From Vandiemenella viatica (Eukaryota; Arthropoda; Insecta; Orthoptera; Morabidae): DNA of 64,000 nucleotides. Positions 10,992 to 23,053 of the stretch are shown here, one piece after another. Position 1 is the stretch's first letter. The number at the start of each line of letters is the position of its first letter. Below the pieces are notes generated by a model, which was given only the letters and a program-made list of their open reading frames with translations, had not been told where the DNA came from and made no database searches. The translations under genes and the position numbers were made by a program. The stretch covers positions 270,569,930 through 270,633,929 of the forward strand of contig JARYHS010008074.1 in assembly GCA_031002005.1 (NCBI GenBank), given 5' to 3'.

Positions 10992-12242
10992 ATTTGGTAC
11001 AGGAACCCTGACCCACCGACTGAACTTGCAGTCCGTCTATACTCACGGGAAGCTCGGTACAGGTGAGGGAGGAGGTGACGTCAACTCAAGAAAATGGCAG
11101 CACCGTAGACTACATTTTTTACAGGTATTGTTGCTATTTCTTTCAATTATGAAGGTTTTTTTATTTTTGTATCCTTATATTTCTGTGAGAAACAATTTGA
11201 TATAGCTTTGAAATGATGGAATGGCTGTTTACACAGATTGCAATATGGATATCATGAAAAGGTGCTGGCAACTTCAAAATATTGAATATTTAACATATAG
11301 CATAGATAAAGAAACCTTTTGCAGTGCCACTCCAGTCAGTACAGTGGAAGGGGTAGTGGAGATGCCAGCGGAGTGTGATGATATGTGGGAATGTAAAGCA
11401 TAAGCCATGCCCGGATGACGACGAGGTTAGGGCCGATTGGAGAAACGGGGGAGCGCAGTGCTCACGTACAGAGAGAAGAATGGGAAAAGGGAGGAAAGAA
11501 TGCTTGTCAGGACGTTGAGTATAGTCACAATTGAACAGGATTTCAGGTATATGCTTAACGTGTTCTGCAGAATATACACGTCGATCAGCATACTGTGTGA
11601 TTTGTTTCCCTTATACATGACTAAAGGGTGACCAAAGCACTGTGTAATTTTCATTGCCTTGTGTTTGTTTTTTGCTTTGCTCTTCTGCCTCCATATTTAG
11701 CAAGAATTGCATTTGCTTTAACTGCACTTATTTATTTTCATATTGCCTTAAAGCATTAACCTTCACATTGTTGTCGTAAGAACTGATAACTTATAGCAAC
11801 ATGAAAAAAGTGAAATATTTAAAAAAAAAATATTAACATGTACCATCAATACTGCTTTTACTTGTGTTATTTTCAGAGCTACATGGATCATCCTCTTCAG
11901 TAGTTTTTATTTGTTTTAACTATGCTATTCAGTTGTACAATTCACTGCTTCTACTTATGTATACATATTTCTATTAGAAAGTTTGCTGTTCTTAAAACAC
12001 TGAATTCTGCCATATTATTGTGTGGGATACATCGAAAATTTTCCTTTCAGATGTAAACAGATTTTCTTTGTCGGTGATTTTGCAGCACCTCCGAGGACAG
12101 TAAAGAGGAGAGCAACTTGAAGCTGGCCGCGAGGTACCGGCTCTTCACACGTGACGAGGCCTGGCGTGTGGGGCCCATCCCCAACGCCGAGCACCCCTCC
12201 GACCACTACCCCCTCGTCGCCCACTTCGTGCTCGTCCCGTGA
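10992..12242 (+). pseudogene. angel: Angel-like last two exons, inverted copy with frameshift
   Basis: The exons are 10992-11124 and 12086-12242, with the same splice junctions as the left arm. The first exon is 133 bp instead of 132: an extra G within 11065-11070 shifts the frame before the VDYIFY signature. The second exon keeps an open frame to TGA at 12240-12242, and its differences from the left copy are mostly synonymous (for example GAT/GAC, GCT/GCC, CCT/CCC). That suggests selection acted until recently, or that the duplication is young. Because the two copies point away from a centre of about 1.5 kb, at most one can be attached to normal upstream exons. Confidence 0.75.
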
Positions 12243-13479
12243 CGTCCGCCCCCCTCGGGCTGCCGAGGGACGTGACTCTCGAGTCCACTGCGAGTGTCGG
12301 GTGGCGAGGTTTTCTCGCTCGGAGCTAAAACGTGGCTCGTGGAGCAGTAAAATTTTACACTTCCTCATCTTTGGAGACACTTTTCTATAAGCTGACTATA
12401 AGCTCAGTTTGTGAAATTATTTAATTTGCAAGTACAAAGTAGCTGGTTGCATATAATGTTTTTTTTTTTTTTTTTAAGTGAAATTTTAGGCCTATTTTGG
12501 TAAGTGTAGTTTTGTTACTTATTTATGTGTCAATCAATAATTTCTCATTTTGTACATAGGTCACTAATGATATAAAATTCAAAAGAAAAGGAAAAAAGAA
12601 ACAATAAAATAAAAGAGGAAGCAAGAGATTGTCACAGCTTTGTTCTCTGAAATATTTTTCAATCCCTTTGAGTGTTAAAACTTTAATTTTATAGAACTGT
12701 CTTGAAGGCTTAGTTTCCACAACAAATAATTTTATTGCTCTGATTCAAAAGTGATGTTTCGTTTAAAATATTGTTAGTAAATTAAAACATGTAATCAATT
12801 TATATCCAAGATCATCATTATGAAAAACCATTCAGCTAATAGAATTTAGTAATGAAAAGTGAATGTCTGTAACACAGCTGAAGAGCGGAGCTTAAGATTT
12901 GATTTTGGGGAGTGAGATATCTTGAAAAGTTTGTCATTTATTTGCCTGCAGCAGTTTATCCATTTGAAAATTTGTGTGTGAACCAATGGCAAGGTTTTCT
13001 TCCCCCTTTTCCACTGTTCTTAACCAGAATAAATAACGGTGTGCACTTATTTAATAAAACATTGGTAAATATTACATAAATTGAATTAGAACAGTGTTTG
13101 TTGACAGTATTAAAAGTTTTGTAAAGATGAAATTGAAATTATACTTTCCAGCAGATATGGGTAGATAATTCAAGTTTAGATTATAACTTGTTTTTTTCTT
13201 TCAAAAATGTAACATGAATAAATAATGTTTTGCTTTTGTGTTACTGGCATAACCTGCATTTGTTCTTTGCTCCTTTATAGTTGATAATCTGTGTCTTTTG
13301 TAGTTTATATCCTTATCCTTTGTAAGACTGCAATCTTTTCATATACTCACTTGTATTCACTGGAAAATAATTATATTTCGTGCAAATAATTTTGGTTGGT
13401 GATAGTGCACTTTTCAGTCAGCTGTGACAGCTTTACTCTATTTGTAAGCACTTTCTGTCTTATGGCGTTTCATCACTAT

Positions 13480-13701
13480 ACAGGAGGATGCTGGAGTCAA
13501 AAGCTTTTTCTAAATTAACAAACTCCACAAAAGTATCTTTGTTTTTCTTGATCTTCCCTTCAAGTATTAATCTTAATGCCAGCATTGCTTCCCTTGTACT
13601 GCATTTTTTCCAAAAACCAAACCGATCTTCACCTAATATCCCTTTTACTACTATTTCCATTCTTCTGTATATTATTCTGATCAGTAATTTTGAAGCATGT
13701 G
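13480..13701 (-). pseudogene. LINE reverse transcriptase fragment (right arm)
   Basis: This is the inverted-duplication partner of 1081-1300, with the same motif ending FVNLEKAFDS. The aspartate of the left copy is replaced by asparagine here, so the catalytic position is lost. It borders the TTAA site used by the neighbouring non-coding element. Confidence 0.7.
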
Positions 13702-15384
13702 ATGTTAAAGGCCGCCACACATGGACGAGCCAACAGGCCAAATGTCCTCGCGCCGATCCAAAACTCGTTGTGTGGGGCAGCGCGGACGGACTGGCGTGGC
13801 TCGGCAGGCCCTGCTGGATTTTCGGCCGCTCCAAAATCCACCGAGCCGATCCAGGTAGCCGAGGGTCTGGTAGGCTATCCCCACCACGACTGGAGTGGGA
13901 TAACCCGTGCAACGAAAAGTGGGTACTAATTTGTAGACACTTTCGTCTTAAATATCTCAGCTTTCCGACTTCACATCAAAATAAAACTTGCCTTATTTTA
14001 CTCGCGGGACCACGGACTGTACATTAAACGAAACCCAGTCAAAATCTGACAAATATTTGTTTTCTTTAATCCCGTTCATAATTTTCAGACAGACACAAAT
14101 TAAAAAATACAGCTCATTTCTTTCCTGTAGCCCGTTAATAGTACCCGAACTCATTTTTTAAAGAATATTTGATATGTGAAGACTTTCCCGTTTATAGTTT
14201 TATTATATCTATAGATTAAACCCAATAGTTAGTTTAGAACGGCTAATAAATTCATAGAATTTCATCTGTTCGTCGTTTTCACCCTAGTCCTTTCATTCTT
14301 GTACACAGAGATTTTTTTTTTTAAATAAAATCAGTATTAATAGCGAATTAGTGCAACGCCAAAAACAATTCTGAAAGATCGTAAATATGAGGACCACGGC
14401 TTCAAATAAAGATTACGAAGTTTTTTATCTCACGGAGATAGGTTCGATTTGGAAGGGTTTAAGTCACAATTGTGTATGTCAGTCACATTTTCAATAAAAA
14501 AGACACCAAATACATATGTAGATAAATCAATCTCTCAATCTGTTGGTAAAAAATACGAAGAAAGTCAGATTTTCATTCAGCTTCCAACAGGAGGACCTGG
14601 AAATTCGACTGATGAACGAAATACGTGCTTTGCTTATCAGCAAAGTGGTATAAGTCAGACTTAAATCATTGTGTTTGTAAACGCATCCTGTGCGCTCCAC
14701 TGTGTAAACGTATCCTACATGCTGACTGATAGCGCACTTCCGAATAGGCTTTCTAAAGACATAATTGATTCTAAAGAAACAATTCAAGATCCTCTTTCTT
14801 ACAATTCAAGATACATTACGCAATCTCACTATATATCAGTTTTGGTTATAAATACACCTTAGTGTGTTTCGTTCGGTTTTTTAATAAACACTAGTTTCAG
14901 TCATTTTTGTCAGCAGTAAAATGTAACCATTTTATAGACTTTATGCAATTATAACCTCGGTGTTAAATTTGATTCCAGGTGACATCACTAAAATCAATAT
15001 ATTTTACATCATCTATGTTCCTGAATTTATTACAGTATCTTTTGCATTATGTTAATTTCTATAAAGCAAGGAAAATTGACTTACACCACCGCATTTTGAA
15101 TTTTATATGTTCTTACTAATTTTCATCGTTTAAGACAATTGTTTTTAAGAATTAATTTAAGAAGCTAATTTTTTCCCTGTAAAATAAAATTAAAAGCGAA
15201 AAAAAACAGTTTTAAATGACTGCTGATGTTTCTAAAGAAACTTTCCATAACCTAGCGAAAAAAAGGCTTCGGTCTGTGCGACCATTTAGACAGCTCCAGT
15301 TTATATTGTACTAAATATTGTATCAGGCTTCTTTCATGTAATTTTGGGACACATTTTTGAAGAAAAAACGACGCTAAAATAAAA

Positions 15385-15480
15385 CCAACCAAGCCCCAGG
15401 GCGGATTCAAACGGGTGACCCTTAAAATGTCGGGCCAGTGTGCTAGCCCCTACACTGCCAGAGCCGGACTGGCGAAATTT
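15385..15480 (-). mobile_element. tRNA-like SINE head
   Basis: In reverse complement it reads like a tRNA: CTCTGGCAGTGTAGGGGCTA as an A-box region, and GTTTGAATCC as a B box about 40 bases later. There is no aminoacyl-stem pairing, so it is a SINE head and not a tRNA gene. Confidence 0.5.
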
Positions 15481-15518
15481 GTAGGCACGCACTGGCCTGG
15501 CTTGGCGCGGCTCTGTCG

Positions 15519-15670
15519 TGTGTGACCCCCTGATTTAGACAGAGTCTAAATGGAATGGTGCAAAATGGCCTGGCGCCAGATGGACTGCTCGTGTGTGACC
15601 CCCTGATTTAGACCGAGTCGAAATGGAATGGTGCAAAATGGCCTGGCGCCAGATCGACTGCTCGTGTGTG
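15519..15670 (+). repeat. 75-bp tandem duplication inside TTAA element
   Basis: Two near-identical units begin CGTGTGTGACCCCCTGATTT and include AATGGAATGGTGCAAAATGG and CCTGGCGCCAGAT. They lie just inside the right terminus of copy 2, so they are subterminal repeats of that element. Confidence 0.75.
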
Positions 15671-15680
15671 GCGGCCTTAA

Positions 15681-16984
15681 GGCCGCCACTCACGGACAAT
15701 GTCCTTGCGCCGATCCAAAACTCGTCGTGTGTGGGTCAGCTCGGACGGACTGGCGTGGCTTGGCTGGCCGAGTTGGATTTTCGGTCGCTCCATAATCCGC
15801 CGAGCCAACGCAGGTAGCCGTGGGTCTGGTACACTATTCCCACTACGACTGGAGTGGGATAACCCACTCAACGAAAAGTGGGTACTAATTTGCAGACACT
15901 TTTGCCTTAAATATCTCAGCTTTCCAACTTCACATCAAAATGAAACTTGCCTTATTTTACTCGTGGGACCACGGACTGTACATTAAATGAAACCCCAGTC
16001 AAAATCTGACAAATATTTTTTTTTTATTTAATCCTGTTCATAATTTCCATACAGGCACAAATTAAAAAAAATACAGCTAATTTCTTTCCTGTAGTGCGTT
16101 AACAATACCCGAACTCATTTTTTAAAGAATATCTCATATGTGCAGACTTTCCCGTTTATAGTTTATTATATCTATAGATTAAACCAATAGTTAGTTTAGA
16201 ATGGCTAATAAATTCATAGAATTTTATGTTTCACCCTAGTTTCTTTCATTCTTGTACACAGATTTAAAAAAAAAAAAAAAAAAAAAATCGGTATTAATAG
16301 TGAATCAGTGCAACGCCAAAAACAATTATGAAAGATCGAAAATATAAGCTTTGGCCACAAAGTTTTTATCTCATGGAGATAGGTTCGATTTGGAAGGGTT
16401 TAAGTCACAATGGTGTAGGTCGGTCACATTTTCAATAAAAAAAGACACCGAAACCATATGTAGATAAATCAATCTCTCAATCTGTTAGTAAAAAATATGA
16501 AGCAAGTCAGATTTTTCATTCAGCTTCTAACAGGAGGAACTGGGAATTCAACTGATGAGTGAAATAGCTGCTTTGTTTATCAGGAAAGTGGTATAAGTCA
16601 GACTTAAATCATTATGTTTGTAAACGCATCCTGCGTGCTCACTATGCAAACGTATCCTGCATGTTGACTTATAGCGCACTTCCGAATAAAGACATGCTGT
16701 AATTGATTTTAACGAATCAATTCAAGATCTTCTTTCTTACAATTCAAGATACCTTACGCAATCTCACTATATATCAGTTTTGGTTATAAATACACCGGTG
16801 TAAGTCATACACCCTAGTGTGTTCGTTCGCTTATTTAATAAACACTAGTTTTAGTCATTTATGTCACCAGTAAAATGTAAACATTTTATAGACTTTATTT
16901 AATTATAACCTCTGTGTTAAATTCGATTCAGGTGACATCACTAAAATGAATATATTACAACATTTATGTTCCAGAATTTATTAC
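15681..16984 (+). mobile_element. TTAA-flanked element, copy 3 (3' truncated)
   Basis: It starts immediately after the TTAA at 15677-15680 with GGCCGCCACTCACGG and runs parallel to copy 2 through the 16750-16980 region (shared ATATATCAGTTTTGGTTATA). It stops abruptly at about 16984, where LINE-derived sequence begins. It encodes no protein. Confidence 0.55.
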
Positions 16985-18380
16985 AGCCAGAACCCATTCA
17001 TTTCTGTATTCATTTTTTCCACGAGCGATTAGGGAATTGAATAGAAAGGATTTACCGGGCGAGTAAACTTAAAATCTGACAGGAGTAGCTTTCGATAAAG
17101 CACTCCGGCCATCCTGATCCGAGTTTTCCATGGTTTTTCCGGATCACTCCAGGTGAATGCTGGAATGATTCCTCAACATAGCCCATGGGCACCTCCTGCC
17201 ATATTCCGTATTTTCCTTCCAAACCATTACCCTGCTGGATAGGTGCAATACACCCTCCGCCACACACTTTTAATGAATCGTGGAGTAATGATAATAATAA
17301 TTAACAAATTCCTCATGCATCCGAACCATGTAGCATAGAATCTGTCATGGTACTGGCAGTATATTAGCTAGCCGCCCCTTATTCCCTCATCTAACTGTCA
17401 CAGAGGTTTTTTCTCCCAGGGGTTAAACCTTGGCACTTTTTTCCCTCTGCCCTGTCACTTCATTCAAAAGTTTCGTCTATCTTATCCGATGGCCCTACGT
17501 AAAAAGGCGGACGCCTGGAATACATCACAATCCACTTCCCTGTGATCACCTATGGAATTACTAACTTAAAGCATGTGCAGAGACGAGCAGTAGATAACAG
17601 GAAAGCCACCATGATTGGAGGAACAAAGTAAAAAAAACATAATTGCGATGTTGAATGATTTGGGTCTGGGAAGACGTGGAACACCCAGGTGTGTTGTGGG
17701 TAGAAGAGAATTGAAAAATTCACTATGACCTATTTCAGGATGACAGCAAACACATATTACTACTAGAAAAACTCATATATAGGAATGACCGAGAAACTAA
17801 GATATATCAGGGCCAGAACAGATTCATTTCTTTCTTCTTTTTTTTTTTTACGCCTTGTTGACGCCAAGATCACTAGAGACGGGAAAGGACTGGGGATATG
17901 GGAACGGAAGGAATTCGGACATGTCCTTTTAAAGGAAGCATTCCGGGGCATTCGCCTCGAGTGATTGTTTCATTTCTGTACTCATTTTTTTCCCTACGAG
18001 CAAATTAAGGAATGGAATAGGGAAGATTTATCGAAGGAGGAAATTTAGAATCCGAAGGGAGTATGTACCTATAAACCAATCCATTATTCCTGATCAGGAT
18101 TTTCCAAGATGGTCCAAGCAAATGCCGGGATGCTTCTTTGAGGAGGCCATGGCCGAATTCCTCTGTTCTTTTGTCCGCTCTCCTTTCCCGCTTCTAATTA
18201 CCTCGACGTCGACGAGGCGTAAAGCCACGAAAAAAATACCTGGCGAATGTCGGGATGGTTTCCCAAAATAGCCTATGGTCGCCCTCCTGCCGTATATCCT
18301 TTCCCTTACACAAACGGTTACACAATTTTAGTGAATTGTGGAGTAACAATAATAGTAATAACTGAAACCTACTAAGTAGT
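16985..18380. mobile_element. Mosaic of LINE 3' ends and SINE pieces
   Basis: Two similar blocks (about 16985-17310 and 17810-18370) carry the end of a LINE ORF: FFHERLGN-type sequence at 16985-17090, and a relative at 17965-18040 derived from the common FFPRAIREWN-L-P ending. Each is followed by parts of the SINE family typified by TTTTCCATGGTTTCC. A SINE 3' half on the minus strand is at 17835-17960, and a plus-strand 3' half at 18095-18235 ends GAGGCGTAAAGCCACGAAAA. Between the blocks (17311-17810) I recognise nothing. Confidence 0.55.
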
Positions 18381-18403
18381 TATAATTATTTGAATGCGAA
18401 TTA

Positions 18404-18590
18404 CCAAGCGTGGTGGGTGAGTGGAAACGCTCTCGCCTCGCATTTTGGGAGGACGCCGTTTCGAATCTGTCCAGGCATCCAAATTTGGGTTTTCCATGGT
18501 TTCTCCAAATCGCTCCAGGCAAATGGCATGAGCTTTCTTCAAAAGGTCATGGACGAATTCCTTACCGTTCCTTGCCAGCACTTCGCAGCT
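18404..18590 (+). mobile_element. tRNA-derived SINE, GTGGTGGGTGAG family
   Basis: Head AAGCGTGGTGGGTGAGTGG, B-box-like GTTTCGAATCT, then the family body TTTTCCATGGTTTCTCCAAAT. Other members lie at 27507-27765 (minus) and 63511-63755 (plus). Confidence 0.7.
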
Positions 18591-19277
18591 GAGAACTATT
18601 CATAACAAAACATCCACTTGCTTTAAATTTATTTTCATTGACTGAGTTTCTTGCAAACGCTCTTCAGCTACAATTCAAACAATTAAACGCTTGCATTTTT
18701 TAGAGATGAGTGTTAATATCTATGAAATATGTTGCTGCTTTGGTAAACCTATTTCTATTTGTTAACCCTGTAGGAAATATCTTAAGACGAACTAGATGCT
18801 CATACGCCATAGTGAAGCAGAGATTTTTATGATTCAGCACGGTGTGCGATGTTGGATTAGATCTGGAAACTGCTAAAAACGTCTACTCACATCCTACAAG
18901 TTTAAGTTTCCTTAGCTGACAAGGATACAAAAATACTTCAGTCATCTTGTGGTTACTGTTAAGCTGCGTACGACTATGGGGGGCCTGCCGCGCGAGCCAT
19001 GATCGAGCACGAGGAAACCGGTTATTTGCCGCGCAAGCATTTCTGTGACGAGCGCGGCTGCCGCGCGCGGACAATGTAACCCAGCCAGGCAAACCATCCA
19101 GGCACTCAGGGGGGGGGGGGGGGCGAATTGGTTATGCGCAGGACCGAGCTCAAATTTCTGGCTCTGCGCATGACGTCACCGCAGGAGCACTATTGTGTTG
19201 TCAGAGCATTTGAGTAACGGGCATGTGGTGTATTTCGATTTTGATTTGCTTGTAACTTGGTTTTAAATTGTGCTAAC
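18591..19277. other. Flank and GC-rich leader before the P-like transposase
   Basis: AT-rich to about 18955, then unusually GC-rich (18960-19200) with CpG-dense GCGCGCGG motifs and a run of 14-16 G at about 19108. The last part probably belongs to the 5' end of the P-like element. I see no coding sequence. Confidence 0.4.
19170..19189 (+). repeat. Left inverted repeat flanking P-like transposase
   Basis: ATGACGTCACCGCAGGAGCA is matched in inverted orientation at 23113-23132 with one mismatch. It contains the palindrome TGACGTCA. It could be a terminal or subterminal repeat of the P-like element, or a pair of CRE-like promoter sites. Confidence 0.55.
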
Positions 19278-21987
19278 ATGCCTGGATGTGCTTTCGCTGG
19301 CTGTACAACTTACAGCTGAAAATTAAAGGACTGGTATCACGTTCATACCTTTCCAAAGGATCTACAGCTCAGGAAAATATGGGTTCAAAAGTGTTATCGT
19401 AAGGATGATTCCAGTACAGCAACAGCAACTGTGCGTTTTGTGCCAGAAGATTATGTTCGTGATTTGCAAGCTGAGTTACTAAATTTATCTCCAAAGAAAA
19501 TACTTAAACCAGGTTCTTGTGCCGAGTGTTAATCTTCCTATGATGATGTTTAAAAGCTCATTGAACGTCTACTGCCATTCAAAGTTTCACCAACCAACAT
19601 CAGTCAAACTAAAGCAGCAGAACTGATTAGATATCAAGCCAGATATGTGAGGAAAAGAGCTGTTGAAACCCTTGCCGGTGTGTCGCCTAAAAAAAACAAA
19701 AATGGACAAATGCACTTCAACCTCAAATATTGATTCTGAAGAAGTTATGTTACTAACCTTGAAAGAACTTGAAGAGGAAAACAAAAAACTGGAAGCTACA
19801 TTTTTAACTTTGAAGTTTAAGAACAAATATCTGCGTGAGGAATTGAGAGCGACTTCCCAGAAACAAACAGAGCTCAAGAATAATATCAAGAAATTAGTAC
19901 ACAACGAGGCGACAAAAGTACTGAGAAAACATATTTTCGGAAAACCAGATTAAATGTTTAGTATCAGGAAAGAAACATGTTAAGTGGAACAGTGATGATA
20001 TTTGCAAAGCAGTAACATTACGTGCTATTTCCAAAAAGTGATATTTGTTTTTGAGAAATAAGCTCATTTTCCGCTGCCAGGTTTGTCAACTTTGAAACGG
20101 AGTATCTCCCGTTCTTTTCGCTGTCTGAAAGATGTGCAGCGAGATGTTAATACAGCTAATGCGGCATTAACATTTTCCTACGCTGAACGTGTGTCTGTCT
20201 TGTCATTTGATGAAATGAATGTGGATAGTAGAATTGATTACGACCAGAATGAAGATCTTATTATAGGCCCGCATGTACAATTTGCTACGATTCGTGGTCT
20301 TTTGAGTGGCTGGAAACAGCCCATATACTACCATTTCGACGTTCAGATGACAGCGGCATTGTTAAAATTTCAATTATTTGCAGCCTTGAAGACGCCGGCT
20401 ACAATGTTGTTGCTATTGTTGCTGATCTCGGCACAAAGAATCGCTGTGTTTGGAAAGAACTTAATGTAAGCCATACAAAACATGCTTTCAGAATCCGAGA
20501 AATACTGATAAAAGAATATGGGTGTTTTCAGATGTTCCTCATCTATATAAACTGCTAAGGAATCATTTTATTGATGACGGGTTTATTCTTCCGAGTGGCA
20601 AAAAAGTTGTGAAAACAGTGGTTGAAAAATTAATTTAATTGGATAAAGTGTGCCCCAAGCTTACGCAGTTTCACTTATCAGTTAAAGGAAGGGAGCGCCA
20701 GAGGGTATATTGGCATTGCAACTGTTTTCTAACACACAGCACAAGCAATACGCTATTTCATGCCAGAAGAAGAACACGTTGCTAATTTTTTCCAGCTTGT
20801 CAACGACTCGTTTGACATTATGAATAGTAGAGTACAGTTTCACAAGCCGTTAGCATGTGGATATGGTGTTCACCATGATATTCAAGAAAGAATTTTGAGA
20901 CAGATGTATGAATGCTGCGAAAAAATGCAAGTTGTAAATCAAAACAGCTTCTTCCATTCCAGAAAGGATTTATGACAACCATCCGATCTGTATTTGGTCT
21001 GTACTCCGATCTGCAGAGTTTACAAGTGAAATACATTTTGACAGCTCGCCTGAATCAAGATTGTTTAGAGAATTTTTTCTCTCAGATAAGAGGCATTGGC
21101 ATTTTCATCTGAACCCCTCACCAACAGATGTGAAACACCGGCTACGGCTACTATTGTTGGGAAAAAATGCAACTCACATTCCCCTATCAAGTGAACGTCC
21201 GTAGAGATGGATGAAAGTCAGGTTATTTTAACGTCTCAACTTCTACAGGGGATATTACCTGATTGTCTGAACCACTGGCTCTGATTGAAGGGATTCGACC
21301 TTCAAGATTTAATATTTCTTTCGAAGCTGATACTGATCAGTCTTCATTTACAGAAGGACCAGACTGCTCAATTGAAGGGTTTCGTTATCTTGCTGTTACA
21401 TCGCTCACCGAGGAAGAAAATTCGATGCTACAATGGGAACATCTACATCTTTAATGTGTCCGGCTGCATCTACATCAAAATCTGGATGGATAGAAGTACT
21501 ATCACGCGGAAGCCTTATTGTACTATCGATGACTGGTTAAATAAAGTGCCACAATTTGAACTATTTTTTATAGATGTGAATGGTTTGTGAATTATGTCGA
21601 AAGAAAATAATATTGTTAAAAGAATTTGTTCCAAAAATAGAAAAATATCCAAGGTGCCAGTGGAAGTGATAAAACTCTATGTAAGGACAAGAATGTTTAT
21701 TCGTTTACATTACATGAATGCAAAACTTAAAATGCAAAAGCAGCAGCGGTACATAGGAGGAAATCTCATCAGTTCCTCGCATCGTCCGTTCCAGATGCGG
21801 AGAAAAACTAACGTAACAAGGTATGTGAATCTGTCTATCAAATACTTTAAAAATTTCATTGAATTAATTGCTGTGGCCAGCGCCGGGTTGGGGAATTTCG
21901 GGGCCCCCCGCGAAGTTTGATTTCGAGGCCCCTACTTCTTTTCTAGATGTACTTTAACTACACTTTTGATAATTTTCATGACTGTCT

Positions 21988-22012
21988 ACACACACACACA
22001 CACACACACACA
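21988..22012 (+). repeat. (CA)n microsatellite
   Basis: About twelve uninterrupted CA units inside the hAT-type element. Confidence 0.9.
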
Positions 22013-22613
22013 TTGACCCTATATATATATAAAATCTACGTGTAGAGCTCAAACGACGATTAAAGAGACGAACTAGGTTTCTCTAAATTTGTATACTAAC
22101 GGGCCTGCAGTTTATTGAGTATTACCTGAACGTGACCAACTTCGCCGATTCTTTGGTGTTTTATCAATGCATCTCATATGGATCTCCCAACTACTGTCAT
22201 TTTCATTTCTGGCTAAGCCCTGCTGCCCATTGTGTCATATGAAAGTACTTCGCAGAAACACTGTTAGTTCGTTTTAAAAATTTATTTAAGGATACCTTTT
22301 GCCGCAACTGCTCTTTTAGGATATCACACCTATGGTTTTTTGTTTTTTGTTTTTGCACCTGACAAGTACTTACGATCCATTCTACGCTCTTGTGTGAAAC
22401 AAATCACAGGTTCTGATACCACTAGACATATACACACAAACTGCGTTCGCTCTTCACACCTGACTGGGTTGCCGAACAAAGGTACTTTTGGGGCCCTTTA
22501 TTCGAACGCGCTTCTCGCCATTAACAGCGGAAAATCCCAAACAGCCAGGCGTCATTGTGAGCAGAAAGGCGTATTGCACCTGTCGGCGACATCAAACGTT
22601 TCTAGTATTTTCC

Positions 22614-22773
22614 TTAAAGCCGCGTTCCCATGGCGCGTCCCTCGGCGCGTGGTAGGGAACGCCTTTCATCGTTGCCGCATATGCTAGCAGGCACGGCGCG
22701 CCTCAACCCGCCACCCGGCGGTAAAAGAAGAAAGGGCGTACTGCCCACCACGCACCGAGGGAACGCGGCTTAA
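22614..22773. mobile_element. 160-bp TTAA MITE
   Basis: TTAA at both ends (22614-22617, 22770-22773) with inverted termini AGCCGCGTTCCC / GGGAACGCGGCT. It is GC-rich and non-coding, nested in the hAT-type element. Confidence 0.7.
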
Positions 22774-23053
22774 GAAACCGGCAACCGACTGGAACAGAAA
22801 TGGAAAGCTATATCGTCGTCGGTTCCAGAGAATATCGACAATCGCAGTATTCATCAAATGTGTCCTGTTTATGGGAAAATAGGAAAATAGGAAGGTGCTC
22901 TCGACACTAGGAGTATTGTGAACGCAGCTTGTTAAATATGTAGATTATTTATTTTAGCTGGAAAATTGTTAGTATTGAAGGGGTCTTGGCGGGGTCCCCC
23001 CCGCGGACTGCGGTAGCCTTAAACCGGCCTTGGCTGTGGCATCCGTAAATTGA

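Larger units (their letters stand above)
9764..14815. repeat. Right arm of the giant inverted duplication
   Basis: This is the inverted counterpart of 1-8255. The innermost matching bases are around 9764, so the unmatched centre is 8256-9763, of which 999 bases are Ns. The arm lacks the LTR insertion of the left arm; the empty target site lies near 13433. Its outer end, beyond about 14300, is noticeably more diverged from the left arm than the rest. Confidence 0.9.
13709..15676 (+). mobile_element. TTAA-flanked non-coding element, copy 2
   Basis: The element begins after TTAA (13705-13708) with GGCCGCCACACATGG. It appears to end at 15676 with the inverted form GTGTGTGGCGGCC followed by TTAA (15677-15680). 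Short terminal inverted repeats and TTAA flanks suggest a piggyBac-type non-autonomous element. It contains a SINE-like block (about 15385-15480) and a 75-bp tandem duplication. The right-hand boundary is inferred from the terminal inverted match only. Confidence 0.5.
21878..23032. mobile_element. Non-autonomous hAT-type element inside the P-like gene
   Basis: The 8-bp duplication GCTGTGGC flanks it (21870-21877 and 23033-23040). Ends are CAGCGCCGGGTTGGGG and, inverted, CAAGGCCGGTTTAAGG, fitting hAT termini that begin CA. Removing it restores the P-like reading frame up to its stop. It is 1155 bp and has no transposase. It contains a CA microsatellite and a TTAA MITE. Confidence 0.75.
19278..23053 (+). 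pseudogene. P-element/THAP9-like transposase relic
   Basis: An ATG at 19278 starts a THAP zinc-finger-like N-terminus (MPGCAFAGCTTYS, then FPKDLQLRKIW and FVPEDY), with a TGA at codon 14 (19317-19319). A coiled-coil leucine-rich segment follows at about 19663-19950. The core shows DVPHLYKLLRNHFIDDGF (about 20530-20590), the P-family GTPase/DDE region signature, and later SRKDL and QDCLENFFSQIRG at 21050-21105, which matches the ENFFSQ-R-G motif of P transposases. The C-terminus is at 21594-21870 and resumes after a hAT-type insertion, ending at TGA 23051-23053. Many stops and frameshifts make it inactive. THAP domains bind the transposon ends; the core would cut and join them. Confidence 0.8.

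Noticed and set aside
10992..11124. Alternative open frame of the right-arm exon continuing past the donor
   Set aside because: It results from the extra G and loses the conserved VDYIFY block; not a real protein variant.
11221..11403. 60-codon frame as an extra angel exon
   Set aside because: A splice-acceptor-like site precedes part of it, but the left arm has a stop in the same frame and the angel exons splice cleanly without it.
19100..19125. G-quadruplex regulatory site at the poly(G) run
   Set aside because: A single uninterrupted G run of this kind is a homopolymer, possibly assembly noise, with no further evidence.
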